Origin: Allomyces macrogynus ATCC 38327
Taxonomy: Eukaryota; Blastocladiomycota; Blastocladiomycetes; Blastocladiales; Blastocladiaceae
Reading direction: 5' to 3'
DNA length: 15,064 bases
NCBI GenBank assembly: GCA_000151295.1
Contig: GG745345.1
Location: forward strand, 699,876-714,939
The notes under the pieces were generated by a model. The model did not search any database, was not told the origin of the DNA, and worked only from the letters and a program-made list of their open reading frames with translations. The translations under genes were made by a program, and so were the position numbers. This document shows positions 1 through 8,513 of the stretch, piece by piece; the stretch's first letter is position 1; every line of letters begins with the position of its first letter.

Positions 1-857
1 GGCCGCCGGCCATCGCTACTCGGTGATCCCTGGCACCCACTAGGGAGCATCTAAGTGACCGTCGTTTTTGCGTAGGTCTATCATCACGGACGGGTCGTGC
101 ATCAGGCCGAGCACTAGAACGTGCGACATGCTCGAGTTCGGAAGGCACTCGGCACGTGGTTCCGCTCGGACGATACGGACTTGGCTCGGGTTGCGACCGC
201 GGATGTCCTGGCAGAGAAGCCCGACCGCGAGCCGTACCTCCTGTTTTACGAGGCCGTGAACCGCGTCGACCGGTCGGCGGATGCGGCAGCAGGGCGCGGG
301 CGGCGCATCGGCGTTGGGCCCGATCAAGAAGCGCGCGAACGCGGTGGCTGAGATTGTTGGGGAACGCAGTGGCACCTGCGCCCGCGCCTGTGGCGGCTGC
401 CGCAAGCGCGCCCTCGGTGCCATCGGCCGCGGTGTCGCGCACTGCGTCACCGGCGCCCGCGCGGACCGCAAGCCCAGCCACCACCACTACCACCACGTCG
501 CGCGCGCCTACGGCTGCGTCGACTCCCGCGCGTACTGCCAGTCCGGCGCCGCCTGCCGCCGCTGCCGCTTTGCCCAACGGCACCGACGCCCCACGCACGT
601 CGGACCGCGCGACTGCGCTGTGCCCGACAAGCGCTCCAGTTCAGGAGGCGCCGTTCACGGTCGTTGCCAAGCCGCAAAAGAAGAAGAAGAATGACGCGCC
701 GCACGGGGGTTACCACCAGTACGGCCCGAGCGGCCGTGGGGTGTACCGCGGTCGTGGCGGAGGTGCCCACCGTGGCGGGCCCGGTGGCGGCGCGCGTGGT
801 GGGCGTGGTGGGTATGCGCGGTCTGGGTCGTCGGACCGTGCACCGAGGACGCAGTAG
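1..857 (+). pseudogene. 3' end of a USP10/Ubp3-type ubiquitin carboxyl-terminal hydrolase with an RGG-rich tail; reading frame broken
   Basis: The end of a C19 ubiquitin protease domain is visible in pieces. A YHHGR motif lies at 79-93, and GHY-equivalent catalytic His codon CAC is at 112-114, but the tyrosine position is TAG (115-117). A TCDMLEF segment follows in another frame from 118, then GTWFRSDDTD and EPYLLFYE in the frame of position 121. This order and spacing match the last strands of USP10/Ubp3 enzymes, which remove ubiquitin in the cytosol. Bases 23-75 could be a 53-nt intron (GTGATC donor, TCTAAG branch-like site, TTTTTGCGTAG acceptor). Further frame changes fall near 147, at the GGG near 289-291 and at the GGGG near 358-361. 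The last frame is open to TAG at 855-857 and encodes RTASPA repeats, a lysine run (KPQKKKKN) and an RGG-rich end, which suggests RNA binding. The gene begins outside the window. Family assignment is good; whether it is a pseudogene or mis-sequenced is open. Confidence 0.6.
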
Positions 858-1743
858 AGATGATGATGAAGGGAATGGAGGGGAATGAGGGGGAATTGTT
901 CGGCGTGTGGTGTGTGTGATTTGGTACCGTTGGACCAGAGCGGTCTCGTTGGGTTGATTTGGGTAATTTTTTTTTTTTTTTTTATTCTTGTTTGGTTTGG
1001 GTTGCTCTTGTTTTGGTTTTCTTTTTCGGTTCTGATTTGAATTCACGCTTTGCTTGCTTTCTTCCTTGCGAAAGTGTTCGTCGTCGACCGTTGGGGCCGG
1101 CGCGGGACTTGCGATGTGGATGAGTGCCAGGAGCAAATCGTGGGAAGTGGGATGCATTAGAGGCATGGTCAGTCCAAGGCAGCTCACTCCATGAACAAAA
1201 CCATGACCAGGTCACCAACAACAAATGACAGCCTTCCACAGCTCCCAGGAAATCATGAGTGGATTGAAACATCAATTATTCCCATCCCCTTGCTCCTTGT
1301 CCACCCGAAAATTGCATCCCAAGCGACTTCAGAGCGACATGAGCGCGCGTTGCGGCAACACTGCAACCAAGAGGTCCTTGACCGAGAGGGGACTGATCCG
1401 TTTCTTCCTTTTCCCTTCATCGACTCGCCGGGTCAAAGAGGGATCAGAATGAAACGACTCGAGGGTGTTTTTGCGACGCGTCGCTGCAGCAACCCTCCGC
1501 TTCATGGGTCATGATCAGGAATCATGAGCGACCACCCAAGTGCCGTTGGATTTCAGTCCACGCGCACCGTCCTCGGCGATGCCTGCCTGAGCCCTCAAAT
1601 ACCGCGGTTTGCCCGTCGGTTGTGAAGCAGCATCCACCTCCTCCACCAACGCCACCGAAAGCCGGTCTTTCGAGCACTCTGCTACCACTCTCATCAACGA
1701 CAAGACGACCTCCAGTTCAGACGACTCCACCACTCCCACTACC
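858..1743. other. Intergenic stretch without a convincing gene
   Basis: It follows the broken deubiquitinase and precedes the secreted-protein gene. Base composition drops to more AT, with a T17 run at 967-983 followed by T/G-rich sequence to about 1045. A 107-codon frame at 1191-1514 shows no recognisable domain and no codon bias like the neighbouring genes, so I do not call it. The last 150 bases are CT-rich (CATCCACCTCCTCCACC near 1630), typical of a fungal core promoter or 5' untranslated region for the gene starting at 1744. No clear TATA box is visible. Confidence 0.5.
967..983 (+). repeat. T17 homopolymer
   Basis: Seventeen consecutive T bases sit downstream of the deubiquitinase remnant. 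It could be a tail of a minus-strand retroposed sequence or a simple expansion; no element body is recognisable beside it. Confidence 0.9.
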
Positions 1744-2901
1744 ATGACTTCCTCGCGCGCCTCCACCAAGAAATCGTCGATTATCGCGCTTCTCGCACTC
1801 GTCGCGCTCCTGCTCGTCTCGACTCCCACCACTTCCGCTACGGCAATTGCCAGCCGCGACGTGCAGCTCTTCAAGCGCCGCTTTGGGCAAGAGAACCCGA
1901 CCGTCCTCAACGACGTGCGCGCGCTCGGCCGCCTGCCCGGCTCCCCGCCCGACGGCCGGTTCGACCAGATCGCCGGCGCGTTTATCGGCACGCTCCTTGC
2001 CGCCGCTGACCCTTGTGCGCGATACCCGCTCGCCGACGAAGTTGTCGAGCGCGGCAAGATGTTTGGATTCGCTGACCAGGCGATCAAGGTCGCGCGGCAG
2101 CTCGTGGGCGTTGAAAAGAACTTCAACCCGTTTGCGGGCGACAAGGCGCACCCGGCGTTCTGCAATGATCCGGCGCTGCCGAAGAGTGAAGAGTTGCGGT
2201 GTATCTTGCCGCAGGTCGACCCGGTGTCGGGCGGCAACGGCGGGCTGTCAGCGGCCGAATTCAATGCCAAGGCGGTTGCGACCATGACGGTCCAGAACGC
2301 GAACAAGTGCGCGGGGATGTCGGTCCGGCAGCAGGTCCTGGCCGCCGGGTTCAAGGATGTTGTCAGTAATGCTGGTGCGGCGCCCACAAACCCGCAGCAG
2401 CCGCCGGCGGCCACGACGACGCCCACGCCCGAGGACCCGAACAAGGGCGGCAAGAACGGCGGCAACAAGGGTAACGGCAACAATGACGGCCAGTGCACCG
2501 CGACCGCGACCGTGACCATGACCGTGACCGTCACCGCCGGTTCAGGTGCGGCCGCGCCGACCGAGGCACCCAACGCGCCGTCGACGGGTGGCAGCAGCGG
2601 CAGTAACGTGCAAACGTTCACGGGTGCACTGTTCGGGAAGCCGGCGCCACCCGTCAACTTTGTCGGTGGCACGCGTCCGTTCCAGGTGATTGTGGGTGGC
2701 AAGCTGAACGGAGATTTCTTGCAGGCGGGCGCCGCGCTCGGACGTTCGTGCGACGTGCAACATAACCAGTGCGCGAACGAAGTCAACTCGCAGCGTGTCA
2801 AGGGGTCGGTCGGGCAGTGTGACCAGCAGAACAACGAGTGCCATGCTGCGATCGCGCAGGGCCAGGCGTCCGCGGCTAAGTTGCAGCAGGGTGGCAAGTG
2901 A
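1744..2901 (+). CDS. Secreted fungal protein of unknown function with C-terminal RSCDVQxNxCAN block
   Basis: Intact single-exon frame of 385 residues. The frame is open upstream to 1609, but ATG 1744 is chosen because a signal peptide starts there: basic STKK, a hydrophobic stretch (residues 13-26, IIALLALVALLLV) and a small-residue cleavage region near 33-36. A KRR site at 44-46 suggests Kex2-type removal of a short propeptide. Residues about 47-205 form an N-terminal region with four cysteines (91, 140, 153, 189). A Pro/Thr/Gly/Asn linker spans about 211-250, then a Thr-Val repeat (252-264). The C-terminal region (288-370) carries QTFTGALFG, RPFQV and RSCDVQHNQCANEVN, with four cysteines (336, 343, 359, 366). 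This C-terminal block recurs in many uncharacterised secreted fungal proteins, some of which carry unreliable database names. Function is unknown; a wall-associated or extracellular role is inference. Strong third-position G/C supports a real gene. Confidence 0.85.
   Translation: MTSSRASTKKSSIIALLALVALLLVSTPTTSATAIASRDVQLFKRRFGQENPTVLNDVRALGRLPGSPPDGRFDQIAGAFIGTLLAAADPCARYPLADEVVERGKMFGFADQAIKVARQLVGVEKNFNPFAGDKAHPAFCNDPALPKSEELRCILPQVDPVSGGNGGLSAAEFNAKAVATMTVQNANKCAGMSVRQQVLAAGFKDVVSNAGAAPTNPQQPPAATTTPTPEDPNKGGKNGGNKGNGNNDGQCTATATVTMTVTVTAGSGAAAPTEAPNAPSTGGSSGSNVQTFTGALFGKPAPPVNFVGGTRPFQVIVGGKLNGDFLQAGAALGRSCDVQHNQCANEVNSQRVKGSVGQCDQQNNECHAAIAQGQASAAKLQQGGK
2497..2538 (+). repeat. Seven hexamer units (ACC GNN) encoding Thr-Ala/Val repeats
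   Basis: Seven tandem 6-bp units beginning ACC, with variable second codons (GCG, GCG, GTG, ATG, GTG, GTC, GCC), encode the Thr-Ala-Thr-Val-Thr-Met stretch between the linker and the C-terminal block of the secreted protein. Alternating Thr and beta-branched residues favour an extended beta conformation. Slippage here could change linker length without breaking the frame. Confidence 0.85.
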
Positions 2902-3195
2902 GGTGGTTGAAAGTAGTGCGTGTGTGAGGGCGCTGGTCGTCTTGATTGCACGAGGGCTTGGAGAGCATGAACGTAAAATAGTGCGCTATTTTTTGAACAA
3001 CTGGATGAGGATGAAAGTTGTGATTGGCCTCGACAGCAACAGACTCTCAAACCGGGCAAGTACAAAATGGTGTGCAATGCTGATCAGTCATCGCGAAGCC
3101 GAGCATTTTGACGAGAAGCATTACTTGAATCAACACAGAGATCGATAGAGTCTCTCTTCATATTATCTTTAATACAAACGAGGAACAAGAAGCGT

Positions 3196-3209
3196 CCCCC
3201 CCCCCCCCC
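3196..3209 (+). repeat. C14 homopolymer
   Basis: Fourteen consecutive C bases. On the minus strand this is GGAGAG followed by G14, a purine-rich tract 3' of the integrase fragment. A role as polypurine tract is possible but unproven. Confidence 0.9.
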
Positions 3210-3258
3210 TCTCCATGGGTAGCGACGTAATTGAGGCGAAACATAGTATATCTGTATC

Positions 3259-3276
3259 GAGCACTCAATGCGAGAT
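3259..3276 (+). repeat. 18-bp direct repeat, copy 1
   Basis: The sequence GAGCACTCAATGCGAGAT occurs here and again, identically, at 3364-3381, a period of 105 bp. Neighbouring bases are not obviously repeated, so this is a short isolated pair. Confidence 0.9.
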
Positions 3277-3363
3277 CAGAACAAAGATCACAAAGCATAT
3301 GACAAGAACACACAAAAACAGTGCAAGAGAAAGGGGTGGGGACAAAGGAAACGGACCTGTGTT

Positions 3364-3381
3364 GAGCACTCAATGCGAGAT
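3364..3381 (+). repeat. 18-bp direct repeat, copy 2
   Basis: Perfect second copy of the 18-mer at 3259-3276, in the same orientation. Both lie downstream of the minus-strand integrase remnant and could belong to its terminal region. Confidence 0.9.
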
Positions 3382-3603
3382 GCCAAAACAGGAAGGCGGG
3401 ATACAGCCATACTTATGGGACAGAAGGAACGGGGGTGAAAACAGTTGGAAGGACTGGAATAGGAAAGCGGTTATGGCCGCAGCAATCCCAAGTAAAAGTG
3501 GCCGAAGCGACAAAAGAGCAGAGTAATAAAGCGAAAAAAGAGAGCTCATGACACAGTGACAAATCGACAAATTGGTGAAGAAGTGCGCATGGAGGACGCA
3601 CAC

Positions 3604-4725
3604 TTACGCCAACAAGGCTGAGGCGCTCATTGCAACATCCTCCTCATGAGTGTCAGTGCTATCAACACATGGGACAAAAAGCTTGAGATGGGAGACATGG
3701 ATGTTGAGTGTTATTGAGGTCATGTTGATGTGCTGGATGTTGTACACTGTGTCCAACTTGATGGCAACAATCTTGTAAGGAAAAGGCCATGCTTGTACGA
3801 GTTTCCAGGTGACTTGTTTTGACGCATCAGACTTGGCAGGGGTGTAGAGACACACCAAGTCTTTGACCTTGAATGAACATTGTGCTTGGGTCACATACTG
3901 GATGCACTTGTACTCAAGGGCATTGGCAAGGACGTTGATGCGCCTTCTCCACCCAAGCAAACACTTCTTGGTGTTGTTTCTTGACCTTGTTGGTCTTGAC
4001 AAAGAGCAGAACAGACGAGTTGTCAGGCATGTAGAGGATGACATCAAGTGGGGTGACAGGTTCACAGTTGAACATGGACAGGAAAGGTGTATCACCAAGC
4101 GCCATGTGCACCAACCCCTGTTGTAAGTGAAGGCGAGCGCGCTGAGGTCAAGGTCCCAGAAGGTGGACATCAACAGGTACAGCACATTCACATTGTGGAG
4201 TGTGCATGGCACATTCAACAGTGCCATTGGCAATGTGAACATGCAGTGGGTTGAGACGCAATTCAATGCCGACACTTAGAAGAAACAAGTCCCAGGTCAA
4301 TGAGTTGAAGGGCAAGCCATTGTTGGTGACAATGCAGCACAGCATCCAAACTTGAGCACATACTTGGTGAGGGCAGCAATCATGTACTCGGACGTGTTCT
4401 TGGGCACTGCAAGGTACCACATATAGCAAGAATAAGTGTCTTGAAGGACAAGAACATAGCAGTTCTTGGCCTTGGATTTGGGGAGCAGACCCCAAAAATT
4501 GATGGCGATCTTGTCCATGGGTCAGGTCGCCAAGAGCAGCTTGAGCGCAAAATTGGTCTTGGACATATTGCCCTTGGATGCAAGGCAGGCCGTGCATGAG
4601 TGCACATGTTCAGCAATGTCATCGTCAAGTTTGGCCCACCAGAAGTGAGTGTGGACACAGAGCATTGTCTTCTTGATACCTTGGTGCACAGCTGTGAGGT
4701 GGTTGTGCGCAAGCCCAAGCACCGC
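3604..4725 (-). mobile_element. Degenerate, 5'-truncated Ty3/gypsy retrotransposon fragment (integrase)
   Basis: Read on the minus strand, integrase parts appear in correct order. The zinc-binding region has histidines, HQGIKKT, a WW pair and CTAC (about 4722-4575). The catalytic core starts at IAINFWG (4490-4510) and continues through VTNNGLPFNS (about 4330) to NGTVE (about 4214). The C-terminal region has CSFKVKDLV, YKIVA and HVSHLKLFVP (about 3885-3650). Between the second Asp position (now Asn, 4322-4324) and the Glu (4214-4216) there are exactly 35 residues, the DD35E spacing. Both catalytic Asp codons read AAT/AAC (Asn). Further damage: TGA at 4519-4521, a frameshift near 4340, a stop near 4145 and a frameshift near 3930. 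Reverse transcriptase and RNase H are missing, and I found no long terminal repeats. CpG is scarce while TG and CA are abundant. The copy cannot encode an active integrase. Confidence 0.88.
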
Positions 4726-5848
4726 CCAAACCTAACCGATCCAAGCACGACCTTGGACGGGAGCGGCTGGCCGTTGAGGAACGCAACGGCGATTCCCTGC
4801 AGTTTCGGCGTCAGCGCCGCAACTGCGTCCTTGCCCGCCGCGAGTGTCGCGTCGGCGACCACGTCGTCGGCCTTGCCCGCGAGCATTTTCGCGCCGGACG
4901 GCAGCTTGATCCCGGCAATATCGGCGTCGTCAATGGCCACGCCGAGCGACGCGAACCCAATGTCCATGTTGATCTCCGGGATCGCAAACGGTGCGTCGGG
5001 CGCCGCATCCGGGTCTGGGAATATCACGTCAAACGACGACTTGGACTTGTGGAACCCGGGCGCCGCATCGAGCTAGTGAAGCAGCAGCGACCACAGCCGC
5101 ACCGGCAGCATGGTGCCGCGGTTGGTGAAGGCGTCAAAGACGGGTGCAATGTCGATGCCCGGCACCGGTACCGTGACGACGAGCCCATTGGGCAGCGCCT
5201 GAACCACGGCAGCGTGCTGTTATTGATGGTGAGCGAAATGTCCTTGACGTCGATGGTCGAGGCCTTGACATCAAACAGCACGGCGTCGGTAAACTCCTTG
5301 AGCGCCTCGGCCGCGCCGTCCGTGTTGGTCGGCGTGATCACGACCTTGGACCGCAACCCGAGTCGATTGCGCTCGAGGAACAAGCTCACGTCGTGCACGC
5401 CAATCCCCATGATACTCTGCCCGCCGCGCGCCGCCGTGATCGAGAATGAGAACGGAATATCGAGGTTTTGCGTGGGCAGCGGCAGGAACGACGACATCGA
5501 GATCTCAAACGGCATGATCATTTCGGTCGACGTGGCGGTCAGGTTGAACTGCGACCGCTTGAGCAGCATCTGCACGCCGTTCGGCGTGAACAGGTCCTTG
5601 ACCTTGGCAACGCCGAGGTAATTGCACAATTCCTGGATCGGCAGCCGCATGACCAAGGGCGGCGTCACCTTTTCGGCGAACGACGCGCCGTCAATCACGA
5701 CGGGACCTTGGATCGCCGCGAGAATCGGCGCGTTGGCGTCAATCTTTTCGTCGGAACCCTCGACCGAAATCACGCCGCCGCCGAGAATCTTGGCGGCAAT
5801 GCGCGACAGCGCACGCGGAGCGCGTGATTTGGCCTGCGGGTCGATTTC

Positions 5849-5922
5849 CTGTTGTTTTCGGGCAAGCGAAAATAAGGTGAGTTATCGTGTGCGTCTCAAT
5901 GTGATGCGAAAATTGCACATAC
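5849..5922 (-). other. Intron 3 of the DUF3712-like gene (74 nt)
   Basis: GTATGT donor after DMTLRAVM, ATAACTCAC branch-like site, ACAACAG acceptor. Splicing continues as EIDPQAKSRAPRA into the long downstream frame in phase 0. Confidence 0.75.
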
Positions 5923-6532
5923 CATGACCGCACGCAGCGTCATATCGCTCTGACCGCGTTTGAGCGAGACGCCCTCGATCTTGAGCCGCGCCAAAAATCT
6001 CGCCCTCGAGGTTGAAATCAAACATGGTCGGCGGCAGCGTCATGGTCGCGACGGTCGGGTTGGTCATGGACATTTCGGCGTGACGACGGGTCCCTTTTCC
6101 GTGTTGTTGACGGCAAACGACTTCAAGACGACGGGCGGGAACTGCGGCAGGAACGTGTACGACACGGACCCGAGCGACTGCGCCTCGGTTGCGCTCCTCG
6201 GCTATTGGGTCGCCCAGATGGGTGCGACGCGCGAACGGAACGGAAAGAGCGATTCAAAGGTCCAACGTACGGCTCTTGACCCAGTCTGGGATCACCGACC
6301 ACAACTGGAGTAGGTTGGCCTTGACGTTCGGCACTTCGAGGTCCTTTTCCACCTCAAACGACTTGTAGAACGTGATGCCGAACACGGCGATATCGACGCG
6401 CATGCGCGTGTGGAACGCGCGCGCCGAGAGCCCCTCGTCCGACGAAAACTCGGTCACAAGCTTCTTCATGTTGTCGACGTGCGGGACGCGGAAGTTGCCG
6501 TCGAAAGCGACCTGCGGTGACTTGAGATTGAA

Positions 6533-6618
6533 CTATCGGGTGGTCAAGGATACATGGCTGCGAACGAGTCAGAAGAATGCAAAATTACGATGCAGTCGAA
6601 TCAGTAACGTGTACGTAC
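6533..6618 (-). other. Intron 2 of the DUF3712-like gene (86 nt)
   Basis: GTACGT donor directly after the codons for PPLE, TTCTGACTCG branch-like site, CCCGATAG acceptor. It joins PPLE to FNLKSPQVAFDG in phase 0. An alternative CAG acceptor lies inside but gives a worse frame. Confidence 0.75.
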
Positions 6619-6733
6619 CTCCAGTGGCGGCATATCCATGGCCATGATCTGCGAGTCGTCGTTCCACTTCTTCGGGTCCGTCTGCATCTGCACCTGGCGC
6701 GGCGTGACCTTGGACCAGACAGCAATCGGGAAT

Positions 6734-6808
6734 CTAAGTGCATGATGGATTAGCTCGTGACACTTTTGGGACAAATCAACGTGTTCTTGCAAGAGAAATG
6801 CAACGTAC
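6734..6808 (-). other. Intron 1 of the DUF3712-like gene (75 nt)
   Basis: GTACGT donor after the Leu-Pro-Glu-Gln codons, GCTAATCC branch-like site, and CACTTAG acceptor. Splicing gives PEQ-FPIAVWSK in frame. Because the length is a multiple of three with no stop, the unspliced frame is also open and an automatic caller could retain it. Confidence 0.75.
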
Positions 6809-7618
6809 TGCTCGGGCAACGACGCCGCAAACTGGAACTTGAACCCGTCCGAATCAAACTCCTTGATCTCAAACGCCGAAATGTTCATTGACGACAACGG
6901 CATCGACTTGACCTTAGCGCGAATGATCGCGGGCACGACGACAAAGTGCATGAGCGGCACGAGAATGATCGTCAAGACAAACATGGCGAGCACGACGTGC
7001 AGGCAAATGAACTGCCGCTTGGTGAAGCGGCCGTTGCAGTAGTATCGTGGTGTCAGCTTGACGGCCTTTTTTGCGGCAGCGACATCTTGGTCGGCCTCGG
7101 GCGTCCTGTCAGCTGCATCCGGATCCCGCGCAGATGCGGCTGCCGCGGGCTTGTCGGATAGTGCTGCCGCATCGGGTGCTGGTGCTGGAACGTCGTCGTC
7201 GGGATTTCCGGGTCGAAAAGCGGCCTTCGGCTGGCCGTTGGCCGGTACCACGCCTTAACGACTTCAATGATCCCGACCATGGCCAAATATCACGACGAGA
7301 GGCAAGTAAGACGTGCAGAATCGCGTGCACGAGCGCACGCGCGGCGAGAAGTCGGGTCGATCGCTCACGTCTATGGAAGCTCCACGTCGAGGACGGGTAC
7401 AGCTTGCGTCTATGTCGCACGGAAACCGAGGCAGGGCGCGCTCCGGCGGAGCAACGATGCGACGCAACGAGAGAGAGAGCAAGAGCGAGAGCGAGGGAAG
7501 CACGCCCGGCCAACCTACACGTCCAAGAAAACAACAGCACACAGCACCGTGTCGGTTAGCCCGGAGAAAACAATCGTAGCAACGCGTGCCAACAATGCCA
7601 TGGTGGCGTGCATCGTGC

Positions 7619-7642
7619 CATGGGCCATGACGATGGCCCATG
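7619..7642. repeat. Perfect 10-bp inverted repeat with GACG tetraloop
   Basis: CATGGGCCAT, then GACG, then ATGGCCCATG. All ten pairs match, with no mismatch or wobble. It lies in the intergenic region about 340 bp upstream of the DUF3712-like gene. Function unknown. Confidence 0.9.
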
Positions 7643-8513
7643 ATTGATGGTTCGTGGTTGCAATCCACTCGAAGCGCACACGCAGCGCCCGTCTCCATCA
7701 ACACAATCGGCCCGGCTGCGGTTGACCCACATTTTGCACAGCACAGCTTGCAGTTTCAGGCAAGTTCGAGCGTCGGCGTTATGCAGCGCACACGTAACGG
7801 CGAACCACGGCTGCAAAAGGCTGGGTGTGCGCACACTGCTGGGGTGCTCGCGAACGGTTCGTCGCTGGAGAGATTGCAGTGCTGGAGAAGGTGGAGAGAA
7901 GTATACGAGATCCGGTGGTCAGAGAGGATGGAGCATCGCGCAGTCGGCGTGAAAGGTATCGTCTGGCATGTCAGAATGGTGTCGCACCAGATACTCCGTG
8001 CTCGTGCCCGTGGGCGTCAAGTTGAAGCACAGCGCAGGACCAAGAAACAGTGTCGCAGCCGCCAGGTCGTGTGACACGCTCGTGCTTCGACATTGTTCCA
8101 ACGCCGCCAAGGGCGGGGATGGCCATGGCCGGGTCCTTGTTTGCCATTTCCCTGGGGCCTCGGCGCGCGTGGGCCCTTCACCTTGCGCCGATGCACAAGA
8201 GGACCTGTGCTGCACGTCGGTTTGAACCCAGGACCCAGAACGCGGCGTCAATCGGCCGCGCCAGCGCGTAGAGAGGAGCGCTCCTCGACACCCGGTTGGT
8301 CCATCCGCGCGCGCTTCGGCAAGGTTTGATGCAAGTAAAAATATCAGTGGTGGAGTGAGTGAGGAGTGGTGTGTAAATAACCAATCCAGAAGGTTCATTG
8401 TGGCCTGCACCAAACAAGTTGTACTTTCGTTTTGCCCGCCCATCCCCTTTCCTTCTCTGTCCTTGGACCTGCTTCCTGCTTCATATCCAGACATGGGCTT
8501 TAGATCACGTTCT

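Larger units (their letters stand above)
2902..3603. other. AT-richer spacer between the secreted-protein gene and the retroelement
   Basis: The first part will hold the 3' untranslated region of the secreted-protein gene; an AATACA element at about 3170 is a possible weak polyadenylation signal. From about 3154 the sequence turns purine-rich on the plus strand, holds a C14 run and a pair of 18-bp direct repeats, and has CpG density between that of the genes and the retroelement. On the minus strand it lies just downstream of the integrase stop, so it may contain the 3' end of the retroelement (the G-run plus flanking purines would resemble a polypurine tract). I could not define a long terminal repeat. 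No gene is supported. Confidence 0.4.
4729..7280 (-). pseudogene. DUF3712/Tag1-like membrane-anchored protein gene, frame-broken and 3'-truncated by a retroelement
   Basis: The product has a charged N-terminus, one transmembrane segment (FICLHVVLAMFVLTIILVPL, about 6985-7015 by frame) and then a long beta-rich lumenal or extracellular region, as in fungal DUF3712 / Tag1-like proteins (yeast Tag1 is vacuolar). Recognisable stretches include NLLQLWSVIPDWVKS, FPPVVLKSFAVNN, VKDLFTPNGVQMLL and APFAIPEINMDIG. Introns at 6734-6808, 6533-6618 and 5849-5922 join it in phase. The frame breaks at the AAA 6256-6258, TAG 6202-6204, the TTT 6073-6075, the AAAAA 5993-5997, somewhere in 5205-5222, and TAG 5073-5075. 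The start is unresolved: the long 5' frame begins at GTG 7251, and the nearest ATG (7280) is in another frame. After GQPLPSKVVLG the frame runs out of phase into the integrase and stops at 4380. The orientation is the same as that of the retroelement. Family call moderate; broken state certain as sequenced. Confidence 0.6.

Noticed and set aside
115..117. Reassignment of TAG to Tyr, since two TAGs (115 and 5073) follow a His codon where Tyr would fit.
   Set aside because: Both genes also carry frameshifts and the USP-like frame itself ends at TAG (855), so decay or sequencing error is a simpler explanation.
1191..1514. 107-codon plus-strand frame in the spacer upstream of the secreted protein.
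   Set aside because: No motif, no codon bias like neighbours, and no homology I can recognise.
1515..3077. 520-codon minus-strand frame overlapping the secreted-protein gene.
   Set aside because: Shadow frame: the plus strand has the signal peptide, ordered cysteines and a recognisable C-terminal block.
3154..3604. A full 3' long terminal repeat of the Ty3 element.
   Set aside because: No second copy exists in the window to define its ends, and TG...CA borders with a target duplication could not be established.
7109..7540. Minus-strand 143-codon frame starting MLLFSWTC with an apparent signal peptide (LALALALSL).
   Set aside because: The hydrophobic run comes from reading the GAGAGCGAGAG simple-sequence tract, and the rest overlaps the 5' part of the DUF3712-like gene in another frame.
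8210..8245. GGTTTGAACCC resembles the B box / T-arm of a tRNA gene.
   Set aside because: No T-stem pairing (GTCGG against CCAGG), no A box, and no acceptor stem on either strand.
8273..8286. 14-bp perfect palindrome GAGGAGCGCTCCTC.
   Set aside because: Palindromes of this length can arise by chance in GC-rich DNA of this size and nothing nearby supports a function.
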